Positions 1 to 9,987 are shown, numbered from the stretch's first letter. The stretch is DNA of 64,000 bases from Gemmatimonadales bacterium (GCA_007692605.1 REBS01000135.1:47499-111498), one strand, 5' to 3'. The notes: generated by a model not told the origin, from the letters alone. Numbers and translations are program-made.

Positions 1-2319
1 CATGAGGAGCTCCCGCGGCTTCGAGCCGTCGGGCGGCCCCACCACCCCGGCCTCGTGGAGCTGGTCGACGATCCGCGCCGCCCGTCCGTACCCGATCCGC
101 AGCTTCCGCTGCAGGAGCGATGTGGACCCCTGCTCGTTCGAGATGCACACCTCGGCCGCCTCCTGGAAGAGCTCGTCCCAGTCCCCGGCGATCGCGTCGG
201 AGTCCCCGCCGGCCTCCTCGGCCTCGACGGTCCGGACCAGCTCCAGGATGTCCTCCTCGCGGTCGAGCGGGAGGGGCGCGAGTCCGGCCTCGTCGAGCTT
301 GCGCTCCCGCAGCTCGCGGAACCACGCCATCAGGGTGTCGGTCTCGGCGGTCGCGATGTACGCCCCCTGCATCCGGATCGGGCTGCTCTCGCCCGGGGGC
401 AGGAAAAGCATGTCCCCGTTGCCCAGCAGGGCGTCGGCCCCATTCTGGTCGAGGATCGTGCGCGAATCCGTCTTCGACGCAACCCGAAAGGCGATCCGGC
501 AGGGGAAGTTCGCCTTGATCAGCCCCGTGATCACGTTCACCGATGGGCGCTGGGTCGCCACGATCAGGTGGATCCCGATCGCGCGGGCCTTCTGCGCCAG
601 CAGCGTTAGCGGCTTCTCGATCTCGGACTGGACCGACATCATCAGGTCGGCCAGCTCGTCCACCACGAGCACGATGAAGGGGAGCACCCCGTCGTCGTAG
701 ATCCAGCGGTCCGGATCCCCCTCCTCGCCCACGGGCTCCGCCCGGCGCATCGTATTGCCCTTGCGGAGCCGGCGGTTGAACTCGCCGATGGAGCGCACCC
801 CGTTCTCCTTGAGCAGGGTGTACCGCCGCTCCATCTCGAGCACCGCCCACTTGAGCACCCCCGCGGCGTCCTTCGGGTCGGTCACTACCGGGTGCCGCAG
901 GTGGGGAAGATCGGAATAGGTCGAGAGCTCCACCATCTTCGGATCGATCAACAGGAGCCGCAGCGTCTCGGGGGTGTGGCGATAGACGAGCGAGGTGATC
1001 ACGGTGTTCAGGCAGACCGACTTCCCCGAGCCCGTGGCCCCCGCGATGAGCGCGTGCGGCATCTTCGCCAGATCGGCCACGTAGGGTTCGCCGTGCAGGT
1101 CCTTGCCCAGCGCCAGGGGTAGCTCCGCCCGGCTGCGGGTGAACTGGTCGGCCTCGAGGATCTCGCGCAGCTGAACGATCTCGGGCGAGGGGTTCGGGAT
1201 CTCGACCCCGACCGCCCCCTTCCCCGGGATCGGAGCCACGATCCGGATCGTCCGCGCCTTCATCGCGAGCGCCAGATCGGCGTCGAGGTTCGCGATCCGG
1301 TTCACCTTCACCCCCGGGGCGGGCACCACCTCGTACTGCGTCACGACGGGCCCCGTGGTGCGTCCCCCGATCTCGCTCTCGACATTGAAGGTCCGCAGCT
1401 TCTCGACCAGGACGTCTCCCAGCGCGTCGAGTTCGCGTTCCATGTCCCGGCGTCCCCTCCGCGAGGGCGCCTTGAGCAGCTCGAGCGAAGGAAGTTCGTC
1501 GCCTTCGAGTTCCCTCGGGTCGCGGGGGTCGGGAAGCAGGTCCAGCTGGCTTCCGGGCGTCCCGACCGCCGATCCGTCGACGAGCGCCCGGGCGGGCGAG
1601 TCATCCCAGGGGAGGTCGGCCTCGGAGCCTCCCTCGCGCTCGGTGTCATCGTCGTGCGCCTCGGGGGATTCGGTTTTCGAGGAGGCCTTCGAAGGCCCCG
1701 ATTTCGACGCGTCCGGATCGTCCTCCCCGGAATCCGAAGGATCGTCGGACAGGTCACGGCTCCAGAGCGGCCCCCGGCCCTCGAGCCAGTCGGCCCCTCT
1801 CGTCCACCCCTCGCGTGCGCCGCTCCAGACCCAGGTGAGCACGGGCCGGAAGGGGTTCCACCCCAGGGTGGCGAGGGTGAGGACCGCAAAGAGAACGACG
1901 ACGAGCAGCCCGGCCCCGAAACCGCCCAGAGCACCGCGCAGGGGGGCCGCGAGCTGTGCACCCAGCCACCCTCCCCAGCCCGGGTGTACCGGAGCGAGAT
2001 GCAGGAAGGTGGGGACGATCAGGAGAAGGCCACCGGCGAGCACGGCCATCCGGATCGAGCGCTCCCGCTCCATCCACTCGCCGAAGCGGAGCCCCAGCAG
2101 CGCGCTCAGGAAGGGGAGAAGGAAGACGCCCGCACCCAGAAAGGCCCACCCGCCGTCCCGGAAAGAGCGCCCGGCCACCCCGATCAGATTCCCCGACGGG
2201 AACCAGTCCCGCAGGGGTCCCCCGATCAGATGGATCGGCAGGAGAGCCAGGAGGACGAAGGCCGAAAGGGCCAGGAGAACGACCCCCAGGATCTCGCGTT
2301 GCTGCTCCGGCTTCACCAT
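1..2319 (-). CDS. ftsK: DNA translocase FtsK/SpoIIIE, C-terminal end cut by window edge
   Basis: Septum-anchored ATPase that pumps chromosome termini through the closing division site. 773 residues are visible. The N-terminus has four hydrophobic membrane segments (about residues 10-30, 55-75, 90-110, 130-155). An acidic Ser/Asp-rich linker follows (about 180-270), then the motor domain with Walker A GATGSGKS (427-434) and Walker B ending VVDELAD (Asp554-Glu555). A winged-helix gamma domain that would read KOPS sites sits at the visible end (LLQRKLRIGYGRA), so only a few residues should be missing. The ATG start has AGGAG eight bases upstream. The linker is short compared with E. coli FtsK, closer to SpoIIIE. 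It lies 52 bases downstream of comB on the same strand. Confidence 0.96.
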   Translation of the reverse strand, partial: MVKPEQQREILGVVLLALSAFVLLALLPIHLIGGPLRDWFPSGNLIGVAGRSFRDGGWAFLGAGVFLLPFLSALLGLRFGEWMERERSIRMAVLAGGLLLIVPTFLHLAPVHPGWGGWLGAQLAAPLRGALGGFGAGLLVVVLFAVLTLATLGWNPFRPVLTWVWSGAREGWTRGADWLEGRGPLWSRDLSDDPSDSGEDDPDASKSGPSKASSKTESPEAHDDDTEREGGSEADLPWDDSPARALVDGSAVGTPGSQLDLLPDPRDPRELEGDELPSLELLKAPSRRGRRDMERELDALGDVLVEKLRTFNVESEIGGRTTGPVVTQYEVVPAPGVKVNRIANLDADLALAMKARTIRIVAPIPGKGAVGVEIPNPSPEIVQLREILEADQFTRSRAELPLALGKDLHGEPYVADLAKMPHALIAGATGSGKSVCLNTVITSLVYRHTPETLRLLLIDPKMVELSTYSDLPHLRHPVVTDPKDAAGVLKWAVLEMERRYTLLKENGVRSIGEFNRRLRKGNTMRRAEPVGEEGDPDRWIYDDGVLPFIVLVVDELADLMMSVQSEIEKPLTLLAQKARAIGIHLIVATQRPSVNVITGLIKANFPCRIAFRVASKTDSRTILDQNGADALLGNGDMLFLPPGESSPIRMQGAYIATAETDTLMAWFRELRERKLDEAGLAPLPLDREEDILELVRTVEAEEAGGDSDAIAGDWDELFQEAAEVCISNEQGSTSLLQRKLRIGYGRAARIVDQLHEAGVVGPPDGSKPRELLM

Positions 2320-2371
2320 CGACCACTCCTCCGGTTCGCGACGCCCCGCACCCCGGATCCCCCGGCGACGT

Positions 2372-3109
2372 TCAGGAAGTCTCCTTCGCCGTCCGGATCA
2401 TCCGATCGTGCATCTCCGGGATCAGGGAGTACCGATCCCGGTCGGCACAGACCTGCAGGTCCTCGTCGAGGCCGATCCCGATGAGGGCGGCCCCGGCCGC
2501 GGTCCGACGCAGGAAGGGCGCGTCACCCGGAAAGGCATCGGCGAAGGCGAGCGAAGCGCGTGCCTGGTCGTTCAGCTCGAGCTCGGGAGCCTCGCCATGG
2601 ACCCCGGACCCCATCGCCTGGAGGATCAGGCCGGCGCAGAGGGCGTCATCGAGGGAAAACGCCCCCTCCTTTCCGGCGCAGATCAGCGTCAGAGCATCCG
2701 CCTTCAGCGCCTCACGCGTGGTGGCCGAGAGGTTGAGCAGCGATCCCGCGAGGACCCGCTCCGCCCCCTGTGCGGCGAGGAAGGCCCGGGTGCCGTTCGT
2801 CGTGGTCATCACGAGGCGTCGACCCTCGACCGCCTTCGGGGTGAACTCCCGTGGGGAATTGCCGAGGTCGAACCCCTCGACCTTCAGTCCCTTGCGTTCT
2901 CCGCACAGGAGGGTGTCCTCGCGCCCCAGCGAGTTCGCCAGCCGGATCGCCTCCTCGGAGGAGTGGGTCGGATAGATGGCGCGCGCTCCGGAGGCCAGCG
3001 CCTGAACCATGACCGTGGTCGCCCGAATCACGTCGATCACCACCGCCGTCCGCCCCTGGTAATCCCGCCCCTCGGCCTCGGTCGCCGAAAAGTAGACCTC
3101 GACCTTCAT
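2372..3109 (-). CDS. comB: 2-phosphosulfolactate phosphatase family protein (ComB)
   Basis: 245 residues of the ComB family, whose founding member dephosphorylates 2-phosphosulfolactate to 3-sulfolactate in archaeal coenzyme M synthesis. Recognisable features are the N-terminal VIDVIRATT segment, the CGERKG stretch and [11 protein letters not shown], followed by TTTNGTRA. The start overlaps the accC stop by four bases (ATGA), so the two are probably translated together. No other coenzyme M gene (comA, comC) is in the window. The bacterial substrate is therefore uncertain; a sulfolactate product or a related phosphatase role is possible. The family assignment is firm, the physiological function is not. 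Confidence 0.88.
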   Translation of the reverse strand: MKVEVYFSATEAEGRDYQGRTAVVIDVIRATTVMVQALASGARAIYPTHSSEEAIRLANSLGREDTLLCGERKGLKVEGFDLGNSPREFTPKAVEGRRLVMTTTNGTRAFLAAQGAERVLAGSLLNLSATTREALKADALTLICAGKEGAFSLDDALCAGLILQAMGSGVHGEAPELELNDQARASLAFADAFPGDAPFLRRTAAGAALIGIGLDEDLQVCADRDRYSLIPEMHDRMIRTAKETS

Positions 3110-4470
3110 GCCTTGCTCGCCTCCGCCCGTTCGACCAGGAAACGCTCCACGAAGCGGGTGTCGACCTCTCCCCGCTGAAACCGCTCATCGCTCACCAGCT
3201 CGGCCAGGAACGGGATCGTCGTCTTGACCCCCTCGATCACGAAGGAATTGAGCGCGTAGCGAGCCCGAACCAGAGCCTCCTCGCGGGTGCTTCCACTCAC
3301 GATCAGCTTGGCGAGAAGCGAGTCGTAGTACGGGGGCACCATGTAGCCGTGGTAGGCGTGCGTGTCGAGCCGGACTCCGGGGCCACCGGGAGGATGGAAG
3401 GCCGTGATCCGACCGGGAGAGGGCCGGAACCCGAACTCGGGATCCTCGGCGTTCACCCGGAACTCGATCGCGTGCCCCCGGAGCTTGAGCGGTTCGTCGG
3501 GAAAGGAGAGCGGCTGGCCCGCGGCCACCTGGATCTGCTCCTTCACCAGGTCGAAGCCCGTCACCACCTCGGTGACGGGATGCTCTACCTGGATCCGCGT
3601 GTTCATCTCGATGAAGTAGTACGACCCGTCTTCGTCGAGCAGGAATTCGACGGTTCCCGCGCCCACGTAGTCGATGGCCTCGGCGGCCTTCGTGGCCGCG
3701 TCCCCCATCGATGCACGCAGTTCGGGGGTGAGCGCGGGGGAGGGGGATTCCTCGACCAGCTTCTGATGCCGCCGCTGCAGGGAGCAGTCCCGCTCCCCGA
3801 GGTGCATCACCCGTCCCTGCTGGTCACCGAACACCTGGATCTCGACGTGACGCGGCTTGAGCAGGCACTTCTCGAGATACACGGTGGGGTCCCCGAAGGC
3901 GGCGCGAGCCTCGTTGCGCGCCGCATCGAAGAGGCGCGGGAAGGCGTCGCGGTCCGGAGCGACCCGCATGCCCTTGCCTCCTCCGCCCGCCGAAGCCTTG
4001 ATCATCACCGGGTAACCGATCTGGTCGGCGAGCTCCCGCGCGGATTCCACATCGGCGACAGGCCCGTCCGAGCCGGGAACCGTGGGCACCCCGGCCTTGC
4101 GCATCATGTCGAGCGCCGTCGCCTTGTCCCCCATCGCCCGGATCTGATCCGGAGTGGGACCGATGAAGGTCAGGTTCGACTTCTGGCAGATCTCCGAGAA
4201 CTCGGCATTCTCGGCCAGGAATCCATAGCCCGGGTGGACCGCCTCGGCTCCGGTGATCTCGGCGGCGGCGATGATCCGGGGAATGTTGAGGTAGGACTCG
4301 GTCGAGGACGCGGGCCCGATGCACACCTCTTCGTCGGCGAAGCGGACATGCAGCGACTCCCGGTCCGCCTCCGAGAAGACGGCGACGGTCTCGACGCCGA
4401 GTTCCTGGCACGCACGAATGATTCGAAGGGCGATCTCGCCCCGATTTGCGATGAGGACCTTCTTGAACAC
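3106..4470 (-). CDS. accC: Acetyl-CoA carboxylase, biotin carboxylase subunit
   Basis: Carboxylates the biotin on AccB using ATP and bicarbonate, the first half-reaction of malonyl-CoA synthesis for fatty acids. The 454 residues match the usual length. Visible motifs are [13 protein letters not shown] at the N-terminus, the ATP-grasp glycine loop [11 protein letters not shown] (about 159-169), and the catalytic [10 protein letters not shown] segment near residue 290. It follows accB after a 75-base gap and overlaps comB by four bases, so accB-accC-comB probably form one transcript. The accA and accD carboxyltransferase subunits are not in this window. Confidence 0.97.
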   Translation of the reverse strand: MFKKVLIANRGEIALRIIRACQELGVETVAVFSEADRESLHVRFADEEVCIGPASSTESYLNIPRIIAAAEITGAEAVHPGYGFLAENAEFSEICQKSNLTFIGPTPDQIRAMGDKATALDMMRKAGVPTVPGSDGPVADVESARELADQIGYPVMIKASAGGGGKGMRVAPDRDAFPRLFDAARNEARAAFGDPTVYLEKCLLKPRHVEIQVFGDQQGRVMHLGERDCSLQRRHQKLVEESPSPALTPELRASMGDAATKAAEAIDYVGAGTVEFLLDEDGSYYFIEMNTRIQVEHPVTEVVTGFDLVKEQIQVAAGQPLSFPDEPLKLRGHAIEFRVNAEDPEFGFRPSPGRITAFHPPGGPGVRLDTHAYHGYMVPPYYDSLLAKLIVSGSTREEALVRARYALNSFVIEGVKTTIPFLAELVSDERFQRGEVDTRFVERFLVERAEASKA

Positions 4471-4545
4471 CGCGGCCTTCCCCTTCCTTGGGTCTAAGGA
4501 GACGCGCTTTGCGTCAGAGAGACTGGAGCGACTTCGCTGCCGGGA

Positions 4546-5064
4546 TCAGTCGGGTTGGATGCGAAAAAGCACCTGGCCGTATTCCACCGGCTCCCCGTTC
4601 TCGACACAGACTTCGCGAACCGTGCCCTCGACTTCGGCCTCCAGTTCGTTCATGAGCTTCATGGCCTCGATGATACAGAGCACGTCGCCCTTCGAGATCC
4701 GCTCGCCCTTCTCGGTGAAGGCATCCGCGTCCGGAGACGGGGAACGGTAGAAGGTGCCGACCATCGGCGAGGTGATGTCGACCAGATTCGAGTCCGTTGC
4801 CGGTGCCGAATCGTCCCCGCCACCCGCCGTGGCCGTCGCTCCGCCCGCCGCAGACGAGCCCGGATTCGACGTCGATCCCGCCGCCGGAGCCGGGTTCGAC
4901 GGCTGAGCCACCGGAGGGGAGGCGGGATAGAGCATCGGGGCACTTGAACCACTGGGGGTCTTCGCCAGTCGGATCCGGGTTCCCCCCCGTTCGATCTCGA
5001 TCGAATCGAGGCTGCTCTCATCCATCGAGCGGATCAACTTCTCTACAAAATCCAGATCTATCAT
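4546..5064 (-). CDS. accB: Acetyl-CoA carboxylase biotin carboxyl carrier protein
   Basis: Carries the biotin that shuttles carboxyl groups from AccC to the carboxyltransferase. The 172 residues comprise an N-terminal helix region (1-40), a flexible Ala/Pro/Ser/Gly linker (about 41-92) and a biotinyl/lipoyl domain. The biotin-attachment Lys136 sits in EAMKLMNE. The chosen ATG overlaps the efp stop by one base (TGATG). A longer in-frame upstream extension is only efp read in another frame. The partner accC follows directly. Confidence 0.96.
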   Translation of the reverse strand: MIDLDFVEKLIRSMDESSLDSIEIERGGTRIRLAKTPSGSSAPMLYPASPPVAQPSNPAPAAGSTSNPGSSAAGGATATAGGGDDSAPATDSNLVDITSPMVGTFYRSPSPDADAFTEKGERISKGDVLCIIEAMKLMNELEAEVEGTVREVCVENGEPVEYGQVLFRIQPD

Positions 5065-5624
5065 CAGACTCGCTCCAGGTACTTGTCTTCGCGACGATCC
5101 ACTCTGAGAACCTCTCCCTCCTCGATGAACAGCGGCACCTGGATCACGGCACCGGTCTCCAGCGTTGCGGGCTTGGAGCCTCCCTGCGCGGTGTCCCCGC
5201 GTAGTCCGGGATCGGTCTGGGTCACCTTGAGTTCGACGAAGGCGGGCAATTCGACCGAGATCACCTTTCCTGCGTGAACCAGGCCCTCGCACTCCATGTT
5301 CTCCTTCAGGTACTTCAGCTGTTCCTCGCCGATCAACTCTCCCGAGATCGGAATCATCTCGAAGGTCTGCTGGTCCATGAAGAAGTAGAGCTGCCCGTCG
5401 GTGTAACTGTAGTTCACCGGTCGGCGCTCGAGCCGCACATCGTTCACCTTCTCTCCGGCCCGGAAGGTCTTTTCCACCACCTGGCCCGTGAGAACGTTCT
5501 TGAGCTTGGTGCGGACGAAGGCGCCCCCCTTCCCGGGCTTCACGTGCTGGAAGTAAGTGATGGTCCACAGGACGCCATCGATGTCCAGGACCATTCCGTT
5601 TCGAAAGTCGGACGTTGAGGCCAT
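5064..5624 (-). CDS. efp: Translation elongation factor P
   Basis: Binds ribosomes stalled at polyproline stretches and speeds peptide-bond formation. The 186 residues show the three beta-barrel layout. The modification loop reads KPGKGGAF with Lys32 at the tip, the residue that is beta-lysylated in EpmA/EpmB species (equivalent to E. coli Lys34). Whether it is modified here cannot be told from this window. The gene precedes and touches accB (TGATG), an efp-accB-accC order common in bacteria. Several window proteins are proline-rich (TonB-like linker, LptD insertions), consistent with a need for EF-P. Confidence 0.97.
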   Translation of the reverse strand: MASTSDFRNGMVLDIDGVLWTITYFQHVKPGKGGAFVRTKLKNVLTGQVVEKTFRAGEKVNDVRLERRPVNYSYTDGQLYFFMDQQTFEMIPISGELIGEEQLKYLKENMECEGLVHAGKVISVELPAFVELKVTQTDPGLRGDTAQGGSKPATLETGAVIQVPLFIEEGEVLRVDRREDKYLERV

Positions 5625-5709
5625 TGGTGATATTTTCCCTCGTGAAAGGTGCCGGATTGTCGAACAGTGTGTGAATGGGTTCCGTACGTCGAACCGGGGC
5701 CCGCGACGG

Positions 5710-6144
5710 TCAGCCGTGCAGGTGAGCGCAGAGTCCCCTCAGCCCCAGAAGATAGCTTTCGGAGCCGAATCCAAAAACCACCCCGTGCGCGACATCGGCG
5801 AGGTAGGAGTGATGTCGGAAGGGTTCCCGAGCCTTCGGATTCGAAAGATGAACCTCGACGAAGGGCCGATCCACCGCCAGTAGCCCATCCCTCAGGGCGA
5901 CCGAGGTGTGGGTCAGCGCCGCGGGATTCACAAGGAAGCCATCGACCCGATTTCCCATCGTCTCGATCCAGTCCAGAATCTCCCCCTCGTGGTTCGTCTG
6001 GAGGATCTCGAGTTCGGCTCCGAGTTCCGCCGCCACTTCTTCGAGGGCGGCATTGATCTCCTCCAGGCTCCTTCGCCCATAGGTTTCGGGCTCCCTGCGT
6101 CCCAGCAACCCGAGATTCGGGCCGTGGATCACGCCGACCCTCAC
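5710..6144 (-). CDS. aroQ: Type II 3-dehydroquinate dehydratase
   Basis: Dehydrates 3-dehydroquinate to 3-dehydroshikimate in the shikimate pathway. The protein has 144 residues, typical of the small dodecameric type II enzyme. The N-terminal IHGPNLGLLGRREPETYG holds the catalytic Tyr22. His99 lies in VEVHLSNP, and the substrate-binding REPFRHHSY segment follows at about 106-114. The start is GTG and overlaps the upstream TPR gene stop as GTGA. A longer reading upstream is that gene in another frame. GPNLG replaces the more usual GPNLN, a small change beside the active-site loop. Confidence 0.95.
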   Translation of the reverse strand: MRVGVIHGPNLGLLGRREPETYGRRSLEEINAALEEVAAELGAELEILQTNHEGEILDWIETMGNRVDGFLVNPAALTHTSVALRDGLLAVDRPFVEVHLSNPKAREPFRHHSYLADVAHGVVFGFGSESYLLGLRGLCAHLHG

Positions 6145-7841
6145 GATCGGAGTCCCCGGAGCCAGTCCTGAAAATCGTCGAGCCCACCCTCTCCATCCTC
6201 GGCCCCGTCCTGGTCGTCGGGGTTTCGGGAGGCCGATCCGGGCGCCTCGGGGTCCAGGTGTCCGGAGGCGCCTCCGGGCGCGAGCGACTCGATCGGGACC
6301 GTTTCCGGGTCCAGCGCTTCGATCGGGATGGCACCCGGCTCCCATGCACGAAGGTCCCCGAGATAGTCTGCGATCGACCGGCCTGTCGCGGGCGCCGGGG
6401 TCTCGTCGACCGGCTCCTCGTCCTCCGGATGCTCCGCACGGCTCCAGGCGAAGGGCGTCGACACCTCGAGCGAGAGTTCCTCGTCGGCCTCGTCCGTCCA
6501 TTGCGGCGCCCGTTCCTCCAACTCCAGGCCCTCCTCCGTCGTCGACTCCCCGGTCCCCGCCGTCGCCTCGGCGAGGCCGAGCGCTTCGGTCGCCTCGACA
6601 TCGACGCCGGACGCGGCGTGGTCCTCGACCGGGAGATCGATCTCGCCGCGGATCTCCTGGAGCCGCTCCTTCAGGGCGTCGTCGTCGGGGCTTCGGCGCA
6701 CCAGATCCTCGTAGATCTCGATCGCGCGCATCGAGAGTCCCTGCCTGAAGTAGAGCTCCCCGAGCGTCCGGGTCACCGTGGGCGAGTCCTCCCGGGGACC
6801 CGCCCCGGTCGCCTCGGAGTCCTTGGAGTCCTCGGAGTCCGGAGGGTCGAACTCGGGACGATCAGAGGCCGGAAGCGGAAGCTCCCCCGCAGGCTCACCC
6901 TCGAGCACAATCTCCCGGTCGGCATCGGCAAGCGCCGACGATCCGGTGCCGGGAGACCAGCCGGCGGCCTCCGGGACCGGAGACCCCCGTTCCGACTCCA
7001 GCGTCGCCTCCGGCGAAAGTTCGGGTTCGGTCGAGACGTCCGGGTCGGGCGGCGAAGGGTCGTCTGCCGAAAAGGCCTCCTCGTCGAAGGGATCCTCCTC
7101 GGCCGGCCCCTCCTCTGGAACCGGGGGCTCCTCCCAGGCCAGGTCGAACGGGTCGCCCTGCGAGTGATCGTCTTCTTCGGACAGCTCCACCGCTCCGAAG
7201 TCGTCGAGCTGGAAGGCGTCGTCCTCGATGGCGGGATGGGCGCGCTCGGCTTCCAGTTCGTCGACACCGTCGCGCTCCACCTCCGGGACCGAGTCGGACT
7301 CGAATTCAGACCCCGCCTCGCCCCCGGCACGGTCGGACTCATCCGTTTCGGAATGCCGGGTCGACTCGGCAGGCGCGTCCATCTCGAGCCGGGTGATCCG
7401 GCTCTCGAGATCGTCATATTCGGGATTGGCCGCCAACGCCCGGCGAAAGGCGTCCAAAGCCTCCCGGGGCCGACCTTCGACCTCGCGGAGCTCTCCAAGG
7501 AGGCGGAGTCCGGCGGCGTTGTCCTTGTCGATCTCGAGAAGTCGCTCCACAGACGTTCGGAACGCCTCGTCGTCCCCGCGCGCCCGATGCACGCGCGCGG
7601 CGATCAGATGACCGGAGGTGAAGTCCGGAATTCGACCCAGGCCGTCCTCGAGGAGCGCATGCGCTTCGTCCAGGTCGCCCTTTCTCAGGTAGGCGTCCGC
7701 GAGGGGTGCGAAGGCCCGCCCCTCCGGATCCCGCTCGGACCAGAAATGGGCTCGAAGGGTCCGGATCTCGTTTTCGAGGGCCTCAGACAAGGGCTCGACT
7801 CCCGGAGCTAGGGTCGGTGATCGGGCGCGGGCGCGCTCCAT
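6141..7841 (-). CDS. Acidic TPR-repeat protein of unknown function
   Basis: 566 residues from the ATG beginning MERARARSPT. An upstream in-frame TTG would add 24 residues but has no visible ribosome site. The N-terminal third (about 20-165) holds tetratricopeptide repeats (FAPLADAYLRKGDLDEAHALL, AGLRLLGELREVEGRPREALDAF). A long Asp/Glu/Pro/Ser-rich, probably disordered region covers about 170-350 and is followed by one more TPR (TRTLGELYFRQGLSMRAIEIYEDL split over about 360-395). The tail is acidic and ends DWLRGLRS. There is no signal peptide or membrane helix, so it is probably cytoplasmic. Its stop overlaps aroQ. It resembles the other acidic TPR protein at 12-14 kb in layout. Function unknown. 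Confidence 0.8.
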   Translation of the reverse strand: MERARARSPTLAPGVEPLSEALENEIRTLRAHFWSERDPEGRAFAPLADAYLRKGDLDEAHALLEDGLGRIPDFTSGHLIAARVHRARGDDEAFRTSVERLLEIDKDNAAGLRLLGELREVEGRPREALDAFRRALAANPEYDDLESRITRLEMDAPAESTRHSETDESDRAGGEAGSEFESDSVPEVERDGVDELEAERAHPAIEDDAFQLDDFGAVELSEEDDHSQGDPFDLAWEEPPVPEEGPAEEDPFDEEAFSADDPSPPDPDVSTEPELSPEATLESERGSPVPEAAGWSPGTGSSALADADREIVLEGEPAGELPLPASDRPEFDPPDSEDSKDSEATGAGPREDSPTVTRTLGELYFRQGLSMRAIEIYEDLVRRSPDDDALKERLQEIRGEIDLPVEDHAASGVDVEATEALGLAEATAGTGESTTEEGLELEERAPQWTDEADEELSLEVSTPFAWSRAEHPEDEEPVDETPAPATGRSIADYLGDLRAWEPGAIPIEALDPETVPIESLAPGGASGHLDPEAPGSASRNPDDQDGAEDGEGGLDDFQDWLRGLRS

Positions 7842-8012
7842 CTTCGAGCCATCCCGAACCGCACGAGATGGTCGTGGAACGCCATCGCACCCTTCAAGTA
7901 GGTGTCGCGGCAAGATACCCGCGCCCGGAACCGGGTGTCAACGAACGGGGGTATCACCATGTCAACGGGATTCGTCACAGCGGGTGGTTGGACACCCCTC
8001 GAAGAGTCCCTC

Positions 8013-8058
8013 CTCAACCGCACGTGCGGTTGAGAGGGGGTCGCGGGTCCGTTAGCTT
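8013..8058 (+). promoter_or_regulatory. Putative foldase promoter with palindrome overlapping the -35 box
   Basis: A perfect 22-base palindrome with half-site CTCAACCGCAC spans 8013-8034. Its right arm runs into TTGAGA (8030-8035, five of six to the -35 consensus). Seventeen bases later comes TAGCTT (8053-8058), a weak -10 match. This would drive the plus-strand foldase gene starting at 8140. The arms can be extended outward with one mismatch and wobble pairs, so an RNA hairpin is an alternative. The rest of the 298-base divergent gap (7842-8139) holds only a small GGGTG/CACCC inverted repeat and the foldase ribosome site AGGAGG. Confidence 0.45.
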
Positions 8059-8139
8059 AGGGTTTCCCTTCCGGCTTGGGTGGATTCCGCTCCACCCGCC
8101 GGGATCGACGTTCGCGCCGGGCAGGAGGAATGTGGCGCC

Positions 8140-9987
8140 ATGATGCGGCAGATGCGACAAAACACGAAGATCATCATGCTGGTGACGGCGCTGGCGTTCG
8201 TCGCCCTCATGGTCTTCGAATGGGGAATGGACATGAGTGGCCAGACCGCCGGTGGCGATCTGGGCCGTGTCGGCAGCACCACGGTGACTCCTCAAATGTA
8301 CCAGCAGGTCCAGAGCAACATCCGCGACCAGGTGCAGAGAGCCCAGGAGGATCCGATCTCCCCTGCCCAGCAGAGAGAGATCGATGACCTCGCCTGGAAT
8401 CAGGTGGTCAACCAGATCCTGATCCAGATGGAGCTCGAGAACCGGGGGATTCGGGTGACCGACGACGAGATCCGGCAGGCGGCGCGGTTCTCGCCCCTTC
8501 CCGAATTCCGGGAAGACCCCCAGTTCCAGGACGAGGACGGTCGGTTCGACTTCCAGCTCTACGAGCAGTTCATCGCCCAACAGATGCAGATGAACCCGAT
8601 GCTCCGGCAGGAGCTCGTGCGGTACTATCAGGAGACGATTCCGCGCGAGAAGCTGCTTCGGCAGGTGACGGCCGGGATCTATGTCTCGGACCGCGAGCTC
8701 TGGAGAGACTTCCGCGACCGGAACGAACGCGTCGACGTCCAGTTCATCGCGCTGTCTCCGCAGAACCTGGTCGCCGACGACGACGTCACCGTGACCGACG
8801 ACGAGATCCAGCAGTACTATCGTCAGAACGAGGAGAGCTTCCGGGTCCCCGCGAGTGCCGATGTGCGGTACACGTATCTGGACCAGGCGCCCACGGCCGC
8901 GGACTCCATTGCCTCGCGCGAGGTCGCGGAGAGTATTCGTCAGGAGATCCTCGACGGGGCTCCCTTCGCAGAGCTGGCGCAGCTCGAGAGTGTGGACCGG
9001 ACCTCGGCCCAGCAGGGTGGAGAGATGGAGCCCTTCTCCGAAGGCGAGCAGGATCCCGCGATCGAGGAGGTCGCCTTCACGATCCCGATCGGCGAGCTGA
9101 GCGAGCCGATCCGTGGGGAACAGGGATACCACATCATCGAAGTGCTCTCGCGCGAGGACGGGCAGGTCCGCGCGAGGCAGATCCTCATCCCCTTCGAGCG
9201 CAGCACGGATTCGGAGATCGAACTTCTGACGATGGCCGACTCATTGGAAGCGCTCGGTCGGAATCTCACCGTGCAGCAGGCGGCTGCCGAGATGGACCTG
9301 CCGGTCATGGAGGGTGAGATCACCGAAGACTTCGCCGTTCTCGCCGGGGTGGGTGTCGCCGTCGAAGGCGAAGAGTGGGTCTTCGAGGACCGTGAGGGCG
9401 TCGGTGCCGTGAGCCCGGTCTTCGAGACCGAAGATGCCTTCTACATGTTGGAGATTCTCTCGGAGTCCCCGGCACGCACGCTGTCGCTCGACGAGGTCCG
9501 TGACGAGATCCGGGAGACACTGCGGTCGTCGAAGAAGGCCGAGCGCACTCTCGAGATCGCTCGCGGATACGTCTCGGAGATTCGGGACGGTTCGGTGACG
9601 CTCGAGGAACTCGCGGAGCGCGAAGGCTTCTCGCTGAACCAGACGGGGATGTTCAGTCGGATGGAGAACGTGTCCGGGCTGGGCCAGGCCAACGCGGCAG
9701 TCGGCGCGGCGTTCGGGAGTTCGGTCGGTGAAATCGCCGGTCCGGTTCGTCGGGGGGACCAGGTGCTCGTGATGCAGGTGCTCGATCGTGAGGAGGCCAG
9801 CCGCGAGGCGTGGGAGGCACAGAAGGATCTCCAGCGGGCCCAGCTGACGGCTCAGATGCGTCAGCAGCGACTCCAGCTCTGGCTCGAAGGGCTTCGCGAG
9901 ACCGTGCGGATTGTCGACGCCCGGTCGGAGTTCTATCGCCAGGTCGAGGAAGCCTCCGACGGACCTCAGATCCCGATGTTCTTCTGA
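8140..9987 (+). CDS. Membrane-anchored periplasmic peptidyl-prolyl isomerase (PpiD/SurA-like)
   Basis: Foldase for exported proteins, and the only plus-strand gene here. The 615 residues begin with a single N-terminal membrane anchor (about 12-30, KIIMLVTALAFVALMVF). A SurA-type N-terminal chaperone domain follows (about 40-190), then a parvulin rotamase domain (about 237-340) with the family pattern FAELA...S.D, GGEMEPFSEGE and GYHIIEVLS. A second, degenerate rotamase-like and helical region follows to the end. AGGAGG lies eleven bases upstream of the chosen ATG ATG; either ATG could start it. This layout matches PpiD more than soluble SurA. It is divergent from the acidic TPR gene and convergent with tatA. 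Confidence 0.9.
   Translation: MMRQMRQNTKIIMLVTALAFVALMVFEWGMDMSGQTAGGDLGRVGSTTVTPQMYQQVQSNIRDQVQRAQEDPISPAQQREIDDLAWNQVVNQILIQMELENRGIRVTDDEIRQAARFSPLPEFREDPQFQDEDGRFDFQLYEQFIAQQMQMNPMLRQELVRYYQETIPREKLLRQVTAGIYVSDRELWRDFRDRNERVDVQFIALSPQNLVADDDVTVTDDEIQQYYRQNEESFRVPASADVRYTYLDQAPTAADSIASREVAESIRQEILDGAPFAELAQLESVDRTSAQQGGEMEPFSEGEQDPAIEEVAFTIPIGELSEPIRGEQGYHIIEVLSREDGQVRARQILIPFERSTDSEIELLTMADSLEALGRNLTVQQAAAEMDLPVMEGEITEDFAVLAGVGVAVEGEEWVFEDREGVGAVSPVFETEDAFYMLEILSESPARTLSLDEVRDEIRETLRSSKKAERTLEIARGYVSEIRDGSVTLEELAEREGFSLNQTGMFSRMENVSGLGQANAAVGAAFGSSVGEIAGPVRRGDQVLVMQVLDREEASREAWEAQKDLQRAQLTAQMRQQRLQLWLEGLRETVRIVDARSEFYRQVEEASDGPQIPMFF

Noticed and set aside
4546..5568. A longer accB start giving a 340-residue protein
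   Set aside because: The extra part is efp read in another frame. The ATG that overlaps the efp stop gives a normal-length BCCP.
6258..7811. A 517-residue plus-strand frame opposite the acidic TPR gene
   Set aside because: Acidic codons (GAG, GAC) on one strand avoid stops on the other. The sequence is low-complexity Arg/Leu with no homology I recognise.
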